Source: Cavia porcellus
Lineage: Eukaryota > Chordata > Mammalia > Rodentia > Caviidae
DNA length: 64,000 bases
Direction: 5' to 3'
Assembly (NCBI RefSeq): GCF_034190915.1
Contig: NW_026947506.1
Coordinates: forward strand, 9,113,501-9,177,500
The notes under the pieces were generated by a model. That model was not told the origin of the DNA. It saw only the letters and a list, made by a program, of their open reading frames with translations, and did no database searches. Shown here one piece after another: positions 38,085 through 50,540 of the stretch. Every line of letters begins with the position of its first letter. Within the stretch, counting starts at the first letter, position 1. The position numbers and the translations under genes are program-made.

Positions 38085-39419
38085 GAGCCTGCTCCTTCCA
38101 ATATTCTATGGAGGAACCATTTCTACATGTGTCAAGGTTATGTCAATCAACAAAACTCAAATGAGTTTAGGCAAAAGGAAATATTTTAGGCTCAATATTA
38201 AGGCCAGAGGTGAACCAGTTTCTTGACTTCCAGCATCAGACTCCTAACAGGCATGATGACACCTATCCATTCTCCAGAAATATAACATCAGAAGCCACCC
38301 CTGTCATGAATTACATTCTGCCTAATCAATATTTCTATTTACTTCTCAATTCTGTAAGGCAGATTTCCTTCTTCATGCCAAGAGATGCAGCAGAGACCCT
38401 CAGTGACAATGGGATGAAGATACATAAGGCCAATGTAACAGCAGGTTGGTAAGGAAGCCACTGAGAGGACAGCAGGAAGCATCACAGAGTCATTTCTACT
38501 CTGGGTGATTGCTTGAAGGAAAACTCTTAGATCTGAAATGCCAGGGACCAGGAAGTGTGCTTATGAATTATCTTTCCTACTTTCTGTCAACTGGAGAGTT
38601 GACCAAAGGAGTATGAAAATGACAAATATACAGTGACACAAAGAAAAGGAGTCAGGCAATTGTGTCCAGAATTCACCACTAAGAAATCTGACAAGCAAAA
38701 TTAAGACTTAGGCTCAGAGAAAGAAGAAATTCAGAAATTCTCCTGAAGACCTAAAAATATCTTGTTTGCCAACCAGATCTGTTCAAAGATCCTGTGTTTA
38801 CACTTGTACAAAGAACCCCAAAGAAATCTAACTCCCTGGCTTTGTCTGGAATTGTCCCAAGGACCTCACCCTTTGTGAAACTGATATCTAACTTCCTTTT
38901 CATACAGAGCAATGGCAATTAGGTTCTCACGACAGGCCGGGTGGTTCTTCTTTCTGAGGGTGGTAGTCTAAATGTTGAACAGTGAGTATAGGGTTAGGGT
39001 TAGCTAAACCCTATAATGCATCAGCCCAGCCACAAGCAGTCAATCAAGGGAGCCTGTGATGTCAGGTGTTCCACTTGTTTCTGGACCAGGTGAGGAAAGG
39101 AGGGGGCAGGAGACTCAGTACATCTGTAGGGATTTCAGGCATCATCCACGTATACAAGAGTACCTGTGAACTGATACACACAAATACCATTAGGCCTTAT
39201 TCTCATTCCCCACAGAGCACCATGGAGTGGACATGGCTGCCCGAGTCAGAAAAGCCAGAGGTCTTCCCACTCTCAAAAGGAGCAGAGCTGATTGTGTCCA
39301 CCTAAGGACACAGGACTGAGCATAGGGGAGAAGTAGAATCAAATGTCAGCCCCTTGTCATTGCCCAATACATCATGTCTGGATTTTCAACTCAACATTAC
39401 TAAACAGGCATTCTCGAAG

Positions 39420-39790
39420 ATTTTTTTTTTTACTTCTGGGGTTTTGTATTTGCCTCCCATTATCATGTGAGGGCAGCTTTGTCCTAGTTGTAGAAACTTT
39501 GAGAACTGGGACCCTGGGAGAGTGCCTGAGTCCTGAGTACTCTCTCCTCAGTTGTGTACTAATGGGTCATGAAGTGAATGGTTTGTGATAAAAGCAAGTT
39601 CTCTGTGGCAAGCTTATGTCACCATGTATTGGCCTATTCTGTGTTATGATGTAATACAAAGGACCTCCCCAGACACTGAGAACACACTTTTGAACTTTCC
39701 AGCTTCCACAACCATGAGCTGAATGGACCTCCATTCTGTATCAGGTATTGCATTATAGTAGCAGAACACAGATTAAACCCTGGGTAACTG
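39420..39790 (+). mobile_element. MaLR-type LTR, 3' part
   Basis: The run CTTTCCAGCTTCCACAACCA with the following GAGCTGAATGG, then ATCAGGTATTGCATTATAG, matches the end of MST/THE1-type LTRs. Edges are approximate. Confidence 0.5.
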
Positions 39791-39849
39791 AAGTTTACAC
39801 AGTGGAGAAGAGTGGAGAAAGCCATTCATGGTTCTCCGGTGGTGATAGG

Positions 39850-40995
39850 CAGAATTTCTTTTTTCTTTTTTTCTTTAAATTTTATTTAAAAGGAAAAAGA
39901 GAAAAAACAAAACAAAGTGGTGTAACGGTACAAGTAATACAGAACCACAAAAAAAAAAAAAACAGTAAGAAATCACCAGTTAATAGATTACACATCGTCT
40001 TAGAGATAGCTGCTCAAGTCACAGTATCAAAGCATACAAAGTGAACATTCAAACAGAGAGACTGCAAACAGTTGTGTTCAATGATCCAACCAAAAACATT
40101 AATATGGTCAGCTATTTAACACCCCTAAACACACTTGCAGTTGTATCCTTTAGAGCACTTTTTTTCCCTCTCTTTTTTACAACAAAATTTACACATTTGG
40201 GGTTTTATTACTCCTTAGTTCTTATTACTTTTTTTTTGGAAGAGGATAAAGTCAAATATGGCAAAACAAAGCTGTCAGTCAAAACCAAGGATAGACATAG
40301 AACATAATGTAAGAACAGAGTACAAGGTTATCAACAATGGTTACCATAATGTCTCTTGTTTCCTTAAAAAGAATTGTTTATCTCATTAGGTATTATAAAG
40401 TTGAACAAAACAGGAGAGAATAAGACCAATAAAACTTAAACACTGTAAACATTACAGGACTTCCAAAGGAGATAATAGTCAAACCAGAATGGGCATCTTA
40501 GTGAATCTTATTGCCTTCAAAGTAGTTGCCTGTACCCCCAAACTTGATACTATCATACAGAATGGAACAGAGTCTAATCAGTCAAAATAAGATAGTGGGA
40601 ATATTACAGGACTTCAAAACAAGATAATAGGAAATCAAAAAAGTTACTATGATATATCCTGCTAATTTTTTTAATTTTTCCCCTTAACTAAAAAAACCAT
40701 AAAAAATAACTAAATAATTTTTTTTAGTGAATAAGGGAGAGATTGAGATAAAAGAAGACATAACAACATAACAATACAGGTCAAAGCATGACTGTTTCAG
40801 CAACCTAGTGCTTTACCACCAAATAACCCGATTTAATAGTAGTTACCATAGTGTCTATCTTTTTCCTTGAAATATTTGAATATAACTTCACATACTATAG
40901 CTTCAAATATTTCCATATCAAGAAGCCCAGAATAAAGCCTTTCAATTAATAAGTGAAAACTTTATAAGGCTTCAAGGCCACATAATAGGGAATCA
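39850..40995 (-). mobile_element. LINE-1 3' UTR only, minus strand
   Basis: This is the reverse complement of the 3' UTR seen at 14820-16190. The poly-A end lies at the left (TTCTTTTTTTCTTTAAATTT near 39860). No ORF2 is included, so the copy is severely 5'-truncated. Frames here (for example 88 codons at 40041-40307) belong to the UTR and are not genes. Confidence 0.85.
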
Positions 40996-41067
40996 TGATT
41001 TCAAATCAGGTCTGTTCATTTGAAGCATGTGTTCACTGAAGTCAGTGCTGCCCCCATCACACCTCAC

Positions 41068-41128
41068 CTCCAAGTCCCTGCAGCACCTGAATCCAAGTGA
41101 AAAGTAGCAGCAGGATCAGGCTGGACAT
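41068..41128 (-). other. Signal-peptide-like exon with splice donor, owner unknown
   Basis: On the minus strand an ATG (41128-41126) opens MSSLILLLLFTWIQVLQGLG, a strongly hydrophobic leader. The run ends at a GTGAG donor in phase 1, the usual phase of leader exons in secreted and immunoglobulin-type proteins. No matching second exon was found to the left, where a LINE-1 tail occupies 39850-40995. It could be an orphan or relic exon, or chance. Confidence 0.3.
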
Positions 41129-41856
41129 CAGGAAGGCAGCTTCCCCAGGATGAAGGGGGATCCACAGCCTTTCTGCTTCCTCTCTGGTCTGACAATGTGT
41201 TTGATGCCCCTAAGCCCTTGGCATCGTGGAATCCCAATAGCTACTAACCAACCTAGGAATTTAGAAAAGACACCCCAGCCCACATGTTTTCATTTATTTC
41301 AAACCACCCTTCATTATGGATGTTCACTATAAGAAAATTGAAAAGAAATGCCTGTGAGATGTGGTACCTGTCTTTGCCATGATGGGTGGGTGAAAAGGAG
41401 CTCACTGAGACCATGGGTCCCTGGCTCACTGTTCTCTGGATACAGGTTCCCTACAGGCTCCTAGGAGTGCACAGATTCATAGCAGCACATTGGTAAGCAC
41501 AGCCCAGTTAAGTAGGTGTGATGTTTACCTTCTCCTGACCTCACAGGAAGACCCATGTTTCCTGAAGTCAATATGCTTTGTATTACTCTTGAAATTCATT
41601 ATCACCCTAAGTGTATTTCTCTTGAAGAAAGCCATTTTCTTCTTTTTGCCTATCTGAATTTCATCTCTGTTTTATTTATATAGGTCCAATGTCTTTTCAA
41701 TGTACTTTTTAAGGTGTGGAAACTTAGATATGCAAGGTGATGCAATTATCTTCCATAAGTGGATTGAACATGAGGAAAGAACATATGAGGTTAATGTTTC
41801 CAGATATTAAACTTATACAAATACACCACAGGAAACAAAACCTGTAAGAAAATATC

Positions 41857-43773
41857 TGTTATAGTCAGGGGTTGTGCAGAGAACAATTAGAATAGGGACA
41901 TGGATTTTACAATATTATTTTATGATGGTCACCCAGAGTTAACATAAGAAAATGCAGGAAATCGATCCACAACACTAAAGACATAGATAGTTAGCCAAGG
42001 GCCTGAATCCCACAGCAATGTCCCACATGAGTCTAGATGAAGACCCAGAGCTCATAACAATGCCTCCGACGAGTCCACCTGGAATTCTAGAGCCCACAAG
42101 AAGGACTCATGCCAGTCTCTTTTATGGATCCGTGCTGGGAAGACCCAAAGATCAGCAGTGGAAGCTAGGAAGTCTAGGCCAGCAGGGTGAAGGAGCTGTG
42201 ATGATAGGTTCAGGGTTCTACAGTGGAGCCAAGAAATCACACTCAAAACAAAGAACAGGGTTGTCCTGAAAAGCACCACAGCCATCTCAACAACAAGGAG
42301 GCCCTGAGCTCCTCCAACAATAAGCACAGTCAAGTACATGCCAGGAAGCCAGTGTGACGAGTTCATCCTGGAGATTAAGTGGCACAGTCCTTCCTCTCTG
42401 GAGCCAGGAAGCAATGCTCAATGTGAGGACTAGAGCTTCTCCAGGAGAACCAATGCCTCAAACAGCAACACACAGGAGAACCCACAATGCCTCAATGCCT
42501 CAATGCATAGTTTCTCCTTCTCCACAGCTCTATGTATGTTAGCAACTTTCCTCAGGTGAAACATCTACATTCAGCACCATGTGATTTAATTTCACTCTTA
42601 AATTGACCACCATATTTAATCTGTAACAATCCACCCCTGGTCAACTTAATAACCACACACATTTCCTTAAACTAGCCTTCAGTGGCAGATTTGTAAAAGT
42701 TAAAGTATCTTGATATACTCAAATTTACAGTAATACAACAAATTGCATATATACAATTCTTTTTATACTTATTTCTGCACCAAAAACAAAATATTTAAAG
42801 AGTGACCAAGGTTCAACATTAAACAGAATACTTTGATTAATTAACGTGGTTACAAACACATAAAACATTAAAATCAAACTAAATGTACAATTACAATCAC
42901 AGTCCTTGTTTACCATTATCTTTTAACATGGCATGGCAAGACTAAAATATAAGGATCTCCTGCAATATACTTTTTATTTTTCCATTGTTCTGTTCTTCTG
43001 AACAACCATGTTCTCTGTTTCATGTTTGCAACCCACAGTTCCACTACAGCCTTCTTGCTGGTCCAGTGTTTTAAATTACTCTACTGGCTCTTTGCTCTAA
43101 ATTTCTAAAACAGATCTGGTCAAAAGTTCTCAGAAGTAACTGTGCTACCATCCCAACAGTAGACCACTGAGATTTTCCTGCCACCAGGTAACGTCTCTAA
43201 ATACAAGCAAAATGAAGACCAACTTTCAGCTAAAGCACAATATACCACCTGGATTCCAGTGCGTTGCCGTCCTTCTCGGCAGGAGCCGAGAGTTAAGCTT
43301 CATCTTAACTGGCAGCATTTCCATCAGTACTCTTATTTTCCAGGTTCTGACCAGAGTCTCCAATATAGTTTCCATTATACAGGGGCTTTCTTTTTTGGCT
43401 AGTCTCTCAAAAACTTTCCAAATTAATTTCCAAGGCTCTTAAATCACATGGCCAGGCAACAACCAGCACTTTCTTGGTACCAATTTCTGTTGTAGTCATA
43501 GGGGTTGTGCAGAGAATAATTAGAAAAAGGACACGGAATTTTGAATATTATTTTATGATGGTCACCCAGAGTTAACACAAGAGAATTCAGGAAATCCATC
43601 CCCAACACTAAAGACATAGAATATTTAGCCAAGGGCCTGAATCCCACAGCAATGTCCCACATGAGTCTAGATGAAGAACCAGAGCTCATAACAATGCCTC
43701 TGACAAGTCCAACTGGAGGTCAAGATTTAATTCCACTGGTGTTAAGCTGACCACCAGTTTTTAATCTATAACA
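41857..43773 (+). mobile_element. Class III (ERV-L/MaLR-type) element with both LTRs
   Basis: LTR 1 is 41857-42628 (772 bp), starting TGTTATAG and ending CTGTAACA, which are near-perfect inverted ends. LTR 2 is 43489-43773 and has the same start (TGTTGTAG) and end (CTATAACA), but lacks about 490 bp of its middle. The first 220 bp of the two LTRs align closely. The flanks carry a perfect 5-bp target duplication, ATATC (41852-41856 and 43774-43778). About 860 bp of internal sequence shows no coding frame. The short internal part and 5-bp duplication fit the non-autonomous MaLR group. It sits in a LINE-1 fragment. Confidence 0.85.
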
Positions 43774-44015
43774 ATATCCCTCATGAATATAGATGTAAAA
43801 CTACTTAATAAAACATTAGCAAGCAGATCTATCAACATATATAAGCAACTACACACTATAACCAAGTGCAAGGTTGGTGTAACAACCAAAAAATCAATTG
43901 GTATAATACAGCATGTTAACAGCCTGAAAGACAAAGTCACATGATCATATACACAGATACCGAATAAACTTTTGGCACCATCCAACATTCATTGGGGTAA
44001 AATAAAAACAAAAAA
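43774..44015 (+). mobile_element. LINE-1 ORF2 fragment, reverse transcriptase part
   Basis: The run CCCTCATGAATATAGATGTA and the phrase ACCAAGTGCAAGGTTGGTGT match LINE-1 reverse transcriptase sequence in plus orientation. Its left continuation is probably the short stretch ending at 41856, split off by the LTR element. Confidence 0.6.
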
Positions 44016-44029
44016 TCTTCAAAATGTAT

Positions 44030-44310
44030 GAGTCCACAGCCTAATGGGGTTCAGGAAAGAGAATTTTTTGAGACAGTAAATTCTCTCTGCTTCCTGGTAA
44101 CCAGGAATTGAGCAGCTCTGCTCCACCATGTGATACCTAAAATGATGTTCTGAGTCACTACAAGCTCAAGAACAATGGGGATGCAAACCGTGGACTAGGA
44201 CTTCTGAGATACTGAGCCAAAATAAATCTGTAAGGGAGCCGTAAGCCAATTATCTTAGGTATTTGGTTAGAGTGAAAGAAACCTAACCCTAACACATTTA
44301 CTCTTTAAAG
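44030..44310 (+). mobile_element. MaLR-like LTR end
   Basis: CAGCTCTGCTCCACCATGTG, then GAGCCAAAATAAATCTGTAA, then a CCTAACCCTAACACA end, fits the 3' part of a MaLR-like LTR. Similar copies are at about 47890-48185 and 58590-58790. Confidence 0.45.
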
Positions 44311-44319
44311 CGATGTTCC

Positions 44320-46640
44320 TGATCTCACACAGTAAAAAAAGCATCATGACCTGAATTAAGCCAACATTTCTGAGGTCTGAGATGGCCGCTGAGGAGCTGT
44401 CCATAAGTTCTGAGAACTGAAGATAGTACTAGAAAGAAAATCTTCTGTCAAGAGAATGAGTCCTGTTATCCACATTTGTTGTACAATACACACACTGAGG
44501 TTGAGATAAGGATAAAGTCATGGCCTCCTTTGCTCCCCAGTGAATTTCACATCACTTGGTCAAAACAAGCACCATGTGTCATACTTTACAAAGGTCCTCC
44601 ATTTCTCTTGGAGGCTCAGATGTGCTGTTCTATGAGACTCACAACAGATTTCATCACAGAATCTAGTTGCTCATCACTCTGCTCAATCATTCTGATGTTA
44701 TCTCTATCTCTCTTGCTAGGTGACATACTATCAAAAAATTAAAATGCAAATATGAACACTTCATTACCTGGGCAGACTGCAAGTCAAACGAACGAAGGAC
44801 TAAGGTAGGTATATATTTCCATTTGTCTGACAGATAAAAAGGAAGCTTGTCAAGAATAAATAAATACTCAACAGAGCTTTCAATTGTCCTTTACTCAAAG
44901 GAGGACTGATCATGGTAGACCAACAACAATAACACTTAAGGTAGATAAACATGCTGTGCTTATTTTCCCAAACTTATTGCTTCATAATGGGACAGCATTC
45001 ATAAGTGTTTGCTACTGAGTTTTGTCCCCTCCCACCCTCCCATTCTTCCAGATGCCGTGATTCAGAGTTAAACAGTTCCAGCAGTAACTAAGAAATGACT
45101 CAATGGTCAGAATTTCATATGAAATTGAACACCTGCAGCCCATATTAAGACAACTACTTTACAATTAAAAGGATTTGGGGCATCAGGTAATCCCAGTTCT
45201 TATCCTGAACACAATTATAAAACAACACCTCATTCCAACCAAGACTAGATGAAGATAACAACAGTCTAAGAACACAATATTAGAAAGGGGACTGAGACGC
45301 TAATATGGGTTCATGACAAGGAGCTGGAGAGTATGTTCAGAAACATATCCAGATGTACGTTAATGCCTCATATGACCTGTGGTCCCTCTGCTTCACCTCC
45401 ACTGGGTCGAGAACAGGTACACACCATCTAGAATAAGTAATCATTTTCCCACTTTGGTCTTCAATCACTGCCTCTGTTTTGAGTTCCTACCAAAAGAATC
45501 ATCTTAAATATCAGACCTGGGTCAGAAAAACTTCCTAAGAAGAGGTGTTACCTGTTGAAGTCATGTCTGTTTTCCCAGGCATTGATTAACGTGCTTTTTT
45601 AGCTACATGAAAGATGGAAATCAAGTATGGGCTGGTTCCTGAGCTTGTTGATGACCATCACCATGGTCCACTCTCTTCTTCAAGGCCTCCTCAAGGGAGG
45701 CATGTCTTCCAAGATGTTATCAATCAGATGTTTTTCTTGCCCAATCTTCACAGAAATCATGCATTGGTGGTTCCTTTAGTTCGAAGATTCCTACACTTTG
45801 GATTCTTAAATTTATCAACTCTTTTAATGCTAGCTGCCCTCCTTTCTGATCAGTGCTACTGAAAGTGTTTTCTGAAAGTGCTACTGCCAAGTCTCAGGAA
45901 GATGGTGACTCCTGGCAAGACTGTGTTGCTCTGTATTGCACTCTGCTGCTAGATATCTTTTTAGTGATTCCAGTCCCAGATGCTGTTTTCTGCATTACTG
46001 GCATTTTGTGTTACCAACTCTTATTGTAAGAGCTCAGCACGTTTTACCCAAGATTGAAATCATGAATAAGGGAAAACATTATCTACCACTTATTCCTTCG
46101 GTGGTTCTGCTTTTTAAAATGCATAGCTTAATCTAATTACAAGGACATAAAACATGTTCCTTGAAATAAATGGCCCAAACTTAAGAAAAAAAATCAGCTC
46201 ATGGTAAATCAAGAAAGGTTGGGGCATGGTTTCAGATTAAAGTTGGGTTAAAAAACATCTGATGGCTAAATGGAACTTGCCATCCTGTACTTAACCTTAG
46301 AATATTGGGATAATCCGTGATATTTTAGTACACCAATTTAGTATATTTTAGATAATATATGTGTTGTGTTGAATTTTCTGATTTTGGTAAATGTACTAAG
46401 TTTTTATGAAACAAAAGTAACAACAATAACAAAAACACTCTTGTTCTTGAGAAATCTGCACTCAAGTTTTCACATACAAATGGCCTTAATGATCACAAGT
46501 TACTCTCAGATTGTTTTTTAATGTGGGAGGTGTGGAAAGACAAGCACAGAGAAAAATACAGGAAAGCAGAACCAAAAACCTGAAAGTGAACAAATATCAA
46601 TGATTAGTAAATCTGAATAAAGGACACTCGGGAACCTTTT
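44320..46640. other. Unassigned stretch, no gene recognised
   Basis: I read both strands and found no recognisable coding exon, RNA or repeat. Small open frames (82 codons at 45614-45862, 66 at 45936-46136) have no recognised domain. Confidence 0.3.
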
Positions 46641-47770
46641 GAACCATCCCATTGCTTTTTTGTTAAATGAAATTATATCAAATTAAATGTCTTTTTAAAG
46701 ACGTTTCTCCTGAGAAATAAACCCAAGATGGTACTAAAAATGCTCAGTGATTAAGGAAATGCACAACAAAACCACCCTGCCACACCGATACAAAAGCTGC
46801 AATCACAAAGACAGATGTCAAGTGCTATTGCTGAATTGTGGATTAAAACTGTATGGCAGTTCCTCAGGAGAGTCAACATGGAGTCACTACTGCATCCAAC
46901 AGTTCTACTCTTAAGTACACACCCAAGAGAACTGAAATGGATAATTATTTTGGACTCCTGCAGTGTGCCCCCAGTCTCCTGTGATGTGTTATAGTGTACA
47001 AGAAAAAAAGAGCAAGACACAAATAACAAGGAACAGGGATCTTAGATGGCCAGTTTTCATAGAGGGAAAAAGGCCACAAGGTAGCCAGAACTTCAGTATT
47101 CATTGATTGAGGAAGGGATTATCAGATGACTCAGAGGATGGAGGTGGTCTTATGCTAAGAAGGATCTTGCCCTAGATTGTCTTTAGTCAACAGTCTTAGT
47201 CTTAGTAGGTAGGAGAAGACAGGCCATCCCTAGTGAGGCAATGAAAAATCTCAAAAGGATAACACCAATGATCTCAAATCTCTGTTCATTTCTTGAGGCA
47301 ACATGGAAAACTAGCTATTGTGAATTTATGGTCCCCAACAGGTATTCTAAAATTTATTTGTATGTGGTACTTAGATACAATGGAATACTGTAGGCAAGAA
47401 AAAGGAAAAAATACTGATGCATCCTACAATAAGGATAAACTTTGAAAACTTTATGCTATACCAAAAAAAACACAATCCAAAAAGACATATGACACATGAT
47501 TTCATTTGCATGAAATGTCCAGAACAGGCAAATATATAAAGGAGAAGGGAAGGGGATTAGTAGGCGTTTAGGATTGGTGGGTGTTACCTTAACATAGATT
47601 AAAGACACAGTGTCCTTTCTGAGATAATGAAAATGTCATGTATATTTATATGTTAGCTGGACAGCTCTGAATGTATTTAGGACACCTTTAAACTTCACAT
47701 TTTAGATCCATGAATTTTGCATTTGGGGATATGAACTATATCTCCATAAATCTGCCACCAAACGAAGCAT
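46640..47770 (+). mobile_element. Old LINE-1 3' region, decayed
   Basis: Phrases matching LINE-1 ORF2 end occur at 46740-46950, and tail-type phrases at 47370-47760 (for example TGCTATACCAAAAAAAACAC and TATATCTCCATAAATCTGCC). The middle, about 46960-47340, is not recognised and may be another insertion. Confidence 0.5.
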
Positions 47771-47889
47771 TTTCTATAGTCAGCCAACTATTACAGTTTC
47801 TTTAATAGATTTTCTGCTCACCCTACTTAAGTTTATCTGGAACTCAGAAGGACATATGACCTCACTGTAAATTTTTTTCTTGCAGCAGA

Positions 47890-48185
47890 AAATATATGGG
47901 GTCAAAAGTAGGAGACATTTCTGTCAGCGATAAAGGGTGTGACTTAAAGGAATATGTTCTTACTCCTGGCTCCACTCTGTCTCTGCTTGCTGCCTTGCAT
48001 GCCAGCAGTTTTTTGTTTGGTTTTTGTTTTGGATTTTTTTTTTGCGGGGGAGGGTTATATGCTTGTGTTGTGCCCTTCCACCATTCAATGGAAATGACTG
48101 AAATTGTGTATCAAAATAAACCTCTCCTCCTCTAAATTTCAGGTGTTGAGTAGTTTGTCCCAACAATGAGAAAGTGACACACACA
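47890..48185 (+). mobile_element. MaLR-like LTR fragment
   Basis: The run TCAAAATAAACCTCTCCTCC with an upstream CTCTGCTTGCTGCC part is typical of the same LTR type as 44030-44310. A T-rich block interrupts it. Confidence 0.45.
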
Positions 48186-49241
48186 CAGGAAATGGTGCCG
48201 AAAGATTGGGGTTGTGGCTGTAACTGCAATCAATCATACGGCTTAGAAGCTTTGGGGACTGGTTTGCAGACAAAGTTTGAAAAGTTGTAGAAATGTCTGC
48301 TAGTGAGCCCCATAGTGCTATAAGCCAAATTGGATGAAAAATTCTAGTCAATGATCAGAAGACCAGAATGCTTACAGAATGCAGACAGTAAAGGCCAGGC
48401 TCAAAGATTCAAGTTTGGAAAAAGAACTCATTTGTGAGTTGGACTAGAATCCCTGCAAATTAAGCTGTAGCAGAAAATAAAATACATCTCATGATCAGAG
48501 GCTGGGAAAGTCTTAACACTGTTAAAATGTCTATACTACCCAAAATAATATAGAGACTTAATGTAATCACATTAAATCACAATTGTGTTTTTTGTAAAAA
48601 TAGAGAAAGAATCTGAAGATTCATGTAGAATATCAAGGGAGCCTGGGTGGTCAAATCAAACTGGAAAAAAGAAAAGCAAAGTTGGAGGACTCACCCTTCC
48701 AGATTTCAAAATATGTTATAAAGCTACAGCAATCAAAATAGTGCACTAGTGAAATACAGGCAGATATACAGAGCACTGAGCAACAGTAGAGTGCTCAGGA
48801 AACAAATACTCAAATTATCTTCAGCAAGAGATTCAATACTACATAATGGTGAAAGCACAGTATCTTCAACAAATGATCTTGAGAAAACTAAGTGTCTGTA
48901 AGCAAATAATGAAGTTTGACCCTCATAATACCTACAAAAGCTAATTCAAAATGGATTAAAGATCCAAAAACAAGACATAAAAATATTAAACTTTTAGAAG
49001 AAAATTTAAAACTTCATAATATGGCAATGATTTCTTGGATGTAGCTCTCAAAACACAATGAAACCATCAAAATTTTAAGTCTTGCATAGCAAAGGAAATA
49101 ATCAATAGCATGAAAGGCAACCTATGAAGTGGGAAGAAACATATATACAAACTGTATATCTGAAAAGTGCTAACATTCATAATATATAGCAAACTCTGAT
49201 AACTCAACAACAAAAAAACCTCACTAAAAAGTAGGCAAATT

Positions 49242-49334
49242 GGGGCCAAGAATTTAGCTTAGCAGCCTAAGCCCTTGCCTGGCAAGTGCAAGGCTGTGAG
49301 TTCGATCCCTGGTACCAAAAAAAAAAAAAAAGCA
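49242..49334 (+). mobile_element. ID-like SINE inside LINE-1
   Basis: The body has AATTTAGCTTAGCAGCCTAA and GTGAGTTCGATCCCTGGTAC with a poly-A tail. It is flanked by a perfect target duplication, AAAAAGTAGGCAAATT, at 49226-49241 and 49335-49350. Confidence 0.92.
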
Positions 49335-49621
49335 AAAAAGTAGGCAAATTATTTGAATAGATGTGTATCTAATGAGGAAATATAGGGTCAATGAGTCTAT
49401 AAGAAGAGTCTGTGTATCACTGATCATTAGAGAAATACAAATCAAAATTGAATGACACATTACCTCACATTCATTAGAATTTCCACTATAAAAAATCAGA
49501 AAATAAATGTTATCAAGGAATGGACAAATTGGAACACTTTTACACTGTTGATGAAAGTATAAAATATTGCAGATGCTGTGAAAAACAGTATCAAGTTCAC
49601 TCAAAAACTTAAAAATGGAGG

Positions 49622-50396
49622 ACAACCAGATGCCAGCCCTGTTCTGTTGGTGCCACTTATGGGCTTTGGGGAAAACAAGAAGCCAGCCAATTCCTGTGAG
49701 TTGGTTCCATTCACAGATCATGGTAAGGACAACCAGATCCCTCCTGGTGCATGGGCTGGGAGACAAGAAGAGTCAAGTTTCCCTCCCTGACCCTGTGAGC
49801 CACCAGTTGATCTGAAGAAACACAGGCTGAGATGGTAGCTATTGAAGCAAAATACAATTTAATGCTTGTAGTGTTTAATGTTTCATTGACTTTGCAGGCC
49901 TAAAACTAGTAATCTGATCGTCTATTTAGAGATTAACAATACACAGTATAGCATTTGTGGGGGAGCACCTTCTGGAAGTGGTAGCCATTGTTAATTCCCT
50001 ATTATCTTGTTTTAAAATCCTGTTATCATTTCCATTGTTTTTTATTTGGCTTTATTTTGTTTTGTCATTTGATTTTATTATATCCAATAGCACAGGGAAC
50101 TATTTCAAAGATAAAAAGATATATTATGGTAGCTATTTTGGATTTACTATTATCTTGTTTTGAAGTCCTGTATTGCTTTCATTGTTTTGTTTTTATTCAT
50201 TCCATTGTGTTCTGCTTTTTTTTATTTTCCTGTGTCTGATGGTATAGGCAGTTATTTTGAAGACAGCAAGAGGCATTATGGTAGCCATTATTGATTTCCT
50301 GTTATCTTGTTTTGAAATCTTATATCACACATGTTTTGTTTTCATTGGCTTTATTATGTTTTATTTTGCTAGGTTTTATTCTGTTTAAAATAAAAA
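49622..50396 (+). mobile_element. Younger LINE-1 3' UTR inserted in the older LINE-1
   Basis: The T-rich part (about 49980-50390) matches the 3' UTR at 15450-16190, with repeated GTTTTGAAGTCCTGTATTGC-type runs. The insertion splits ORF2 of the host LINE-1. Near-repeats AAAAACTTAAAAATGGA (left, about 49603-49619) and AAAAATTAAAAGTGGA (right, about 50402-50417) are a likely target duplication. Confidence 0.7.
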
Positions 50397-50480
50397 TTAT
50401 TTAAAAATTAAAAGTGGAATTATTATATAAATCAGCAATCCCAGTTCTGAGGATAAACACAAAAGAATTGAAAGCAAGAC

Positions 50481-50540
50481 TTTGGAGATATCTATATATT
50501 CATGCTTGTTTTTGGAGATATCTATATATTCATGCTTGTT
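50481..50540 (+). repeat. Perfect 30-bp tandem duplication
   Basis: TTTGGAGATATCTATATATT plus the next ten bases occurs twice back to back (50481-50510 and 50511-50540) with no difference. It lies in the old LINE-1. Identity in otherwise decayed sequence suggests a recent slippage event or an assembly artefact. Confidence 0.95.

Larger units (their letters stand above)
27900..39100 (-). repeat. Duplicated unit B, carrying the intact MSMB gene
   Basis: Partner of unit A, in direct orientation and separated by about 600 bp. It contains the intact four-exon gene (28659-34115) and about 5 kb of its upstream region, which also aligns with unit A. It lacks the LINE-1s of unit A but has its own later insertions: a SINE at 36640 and a probable solo LTR at about 37490-38084. 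Confidence 0.85.

Noticed and set aside
38991..39003. Interstitial telomere array
   Set aside because: There are only two TTAGGG-type units; I kept it as a palindrome observation only.
39066..39305. 79-codon frame as an exon partner for the leader at 41068
   Set aside because: It is on the plus strand while the leader is on the minus strand, and the minus-strand reading shows no recognisable domain.
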